A stretch of 54,118 nt of DNA from Stygiobacter electus (GTDB lineage: Bacteria > Bacteroidota > Ignavibacteria > Ignavibacteriales > Melioribacteraceae): assembly GCA_029210465.1 (NCBI GenBank), contig JARGDL010000019.1:1-54118 (forward strand). Direction: 5' to 3'. Shown here piece by piece: positions 53,631 to 54,118 of the stretch. Made by a program: the position numbers and the translations under genes. Each line of letters starts with the position of its first letter. Position 1 is the stretch's first letter. Under the pieces are notes generated by a model. It saw nothing but the letters and a program-made list of their open reading frames with translations, made no database searches and was not told where the DNA came from.

Positions 53631-53895
53631 ATGAAAAAATTTCTTTTCTTTTATCTAATGAATAATAAAGCAAATGAGATTAAACTTAATGCACCAAAGC
53701 ACTCACAGTATTGGAAAAGTAAGAAATTAAATTTATATGAAGGAGGACCCTTTTCAGATTTCTCCGGTGGATGCATTAAGTTTTCTTCTGAATCTATCGA
53801 AACCGCAAGGGAACTAATAATGAACGATTTGTTTATAATTACATGTTGTCTTAAAGTATAATTTTATTAAACAATGGATGATAGACTATCATTAA
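53631..53895 (+). pseudogene. YCII-domain protein, frameshifted near the C-terminus
   Basis: MKKFLFFYLMNNKANEIKLN then HSQYWKSKKLNLYEGGPFSD and FSGGCIKFSSESIETAREL match small YCII-related proteins (dimeric ferredoxin-like fold with His/Asp pairs). The current frame stops at 53861 after MNDLFIITCCLKV, but the next frame continues VVLKYNFIKQWMIDYH and stops at 53893-53895, which is the expected family tail. A single indel around 53845 accounts for this. Confidence 0.65.
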
Positions 53896-53979
53896 AGCAA
53901 ATTCACCCCAAAAAGATATTGCCTTCTTTGAATAGTGTAAAGATCGTCGCTAAAAATTTTTATCAAAAGAGATTAAGGA

Positions 53980-54118
53980 ATGCCAAGTTTTCAAAATTAT
54001 ATTTTTCGGTACTTTCTAAGGGAAACAACACACTGGAATAAACCAGAAGCAGTAAAAATTCTTGGCATTTCTCTCCCAATTCTCTATGCAAAAATTGAAA
54101 ACTATAAACTTTCTAAAG
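53980..54118 (+). pseudogene. Fis-type helix-turn-helix tail of a response-regulator copy (partial)
   Basis: From an ATG at 53980 an open frame runs off the window: MPSFQNYIFRYFLRETTHWN, then KPEAVKILGISLPILYAKIE, NYKLSK. The last 30 residues match the end of the NtrC-type regulator at 44469-45833 (KAHKILGISLPTLYSKIETYKLS). No receiver or AAA+ domain precedes it. It is either a fragment of a degraded paralogue or a small gene of its own; the first 16 residues are unrelated to the regulator. Confidence 0.5.

Overview
The window is low-GC bacterial DNA, about 30% G+C by eye. Several features point to the Ignavibacteria (Ignavibacteriota/Chlorobi side of the FCB group) or a close relative. Seven type IX secretion (T9SS) C-terminal sorting domains carry the NYPNPFNPSTTI / LKVFDVLGNEITTLVN signature. 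Promoters have the Bacteroidota-type TAnnTTTG -7 box. There is a b558-type succinate dehydrogenase/fumarate reductase, and dispersed palindromic repeats are abundant. The taxonomic call is inference; no rRNA is present.

Layout. (1) 1-3830 is accessory DNA: the C-terminus of a Fic-type protein, a frameshifted AlbA_2/ATPase regulator gene, a short tail resembling a type IIG restriction enzyme, and an IS200-like REP-associated tyrosine transposase (RAYT) set between arrays of four-hairpin repeat units (three units before, two after). (2) 3833-8518: soluble transhydrogenase SthA, a coupled Cys/His papain-like hypothetical, and a secreted M14 carboxypeptidase. (3) 8725-14746: a BtuB-like TonB receptor behind a cobalamin riboswitch with a very long peripheral insertion, divergent from the sdhCAB operon. 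(4) 14750-16500: GH16 glucanase and an orphan T9SS tail, both containing dispersed palindromes. (5) 16548-20835: secreted 5'-nucleotidase, an SPFH/hypothetical/RHH operon, and two cold-shock genes with duplicated leaders. (6) 20915-27013: a histidine-kinase-like protein/miaA/glycosyltransferase operon, divergent AlkA-like glycosylase, and an ECF sigma/ZAS anti-sigma pair. (7) 27107-34383: five tandem T9SS-exported enzymes, three junctions with ATGA overlap. (8) 34452-42042: tRNA-Lys(TTT), Prc protease, acyl-CoA ligase, CDF transporter, PepT, pyrimidine-nucleoside phosphorylase. (9) 42345-47087: sensor kinase, NtrC-type regulator and a PD-(D/E)xK nuclease-like gene. (10) 47327-49870: a SigZ-type sigma factor, a monooxygenase-like protein and a methyltransferase, divergent from an ArsM-like arsenite methyltransferase; probably a metalloid-response locus. 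(11) 49917-54118: a CBM9/DUF5916 outer-membrane protein, an isochorismatase-like hydrolase, three truncated or frameshifted genes, and a copy of the regulator's Fis-type tail that runs off the window.

The two most distinctive items are the RAYT with its structured repeat arrays, whose stems vary by compensatory changes and whose loop bases mark an A-B / inverted C-D orientation, and the B12 riboswitch whose extra arm contains a dispersed repeat. A third theme is that dispersed palindromes recur as a terminator, as riboswitch filler and as in-frame coding sequence of exported proteins.

Functions are read from motifs alone; no database search was possible. Starts were moved inward from the longest frame for the M14 peptidase, BtuB, 5'-nucleotidase, the kinase-like protein, the AlkA-like glycosylase and the DUF5916 protein, on the basis of ribosome-binding sites, signal peptides or ATG codons.
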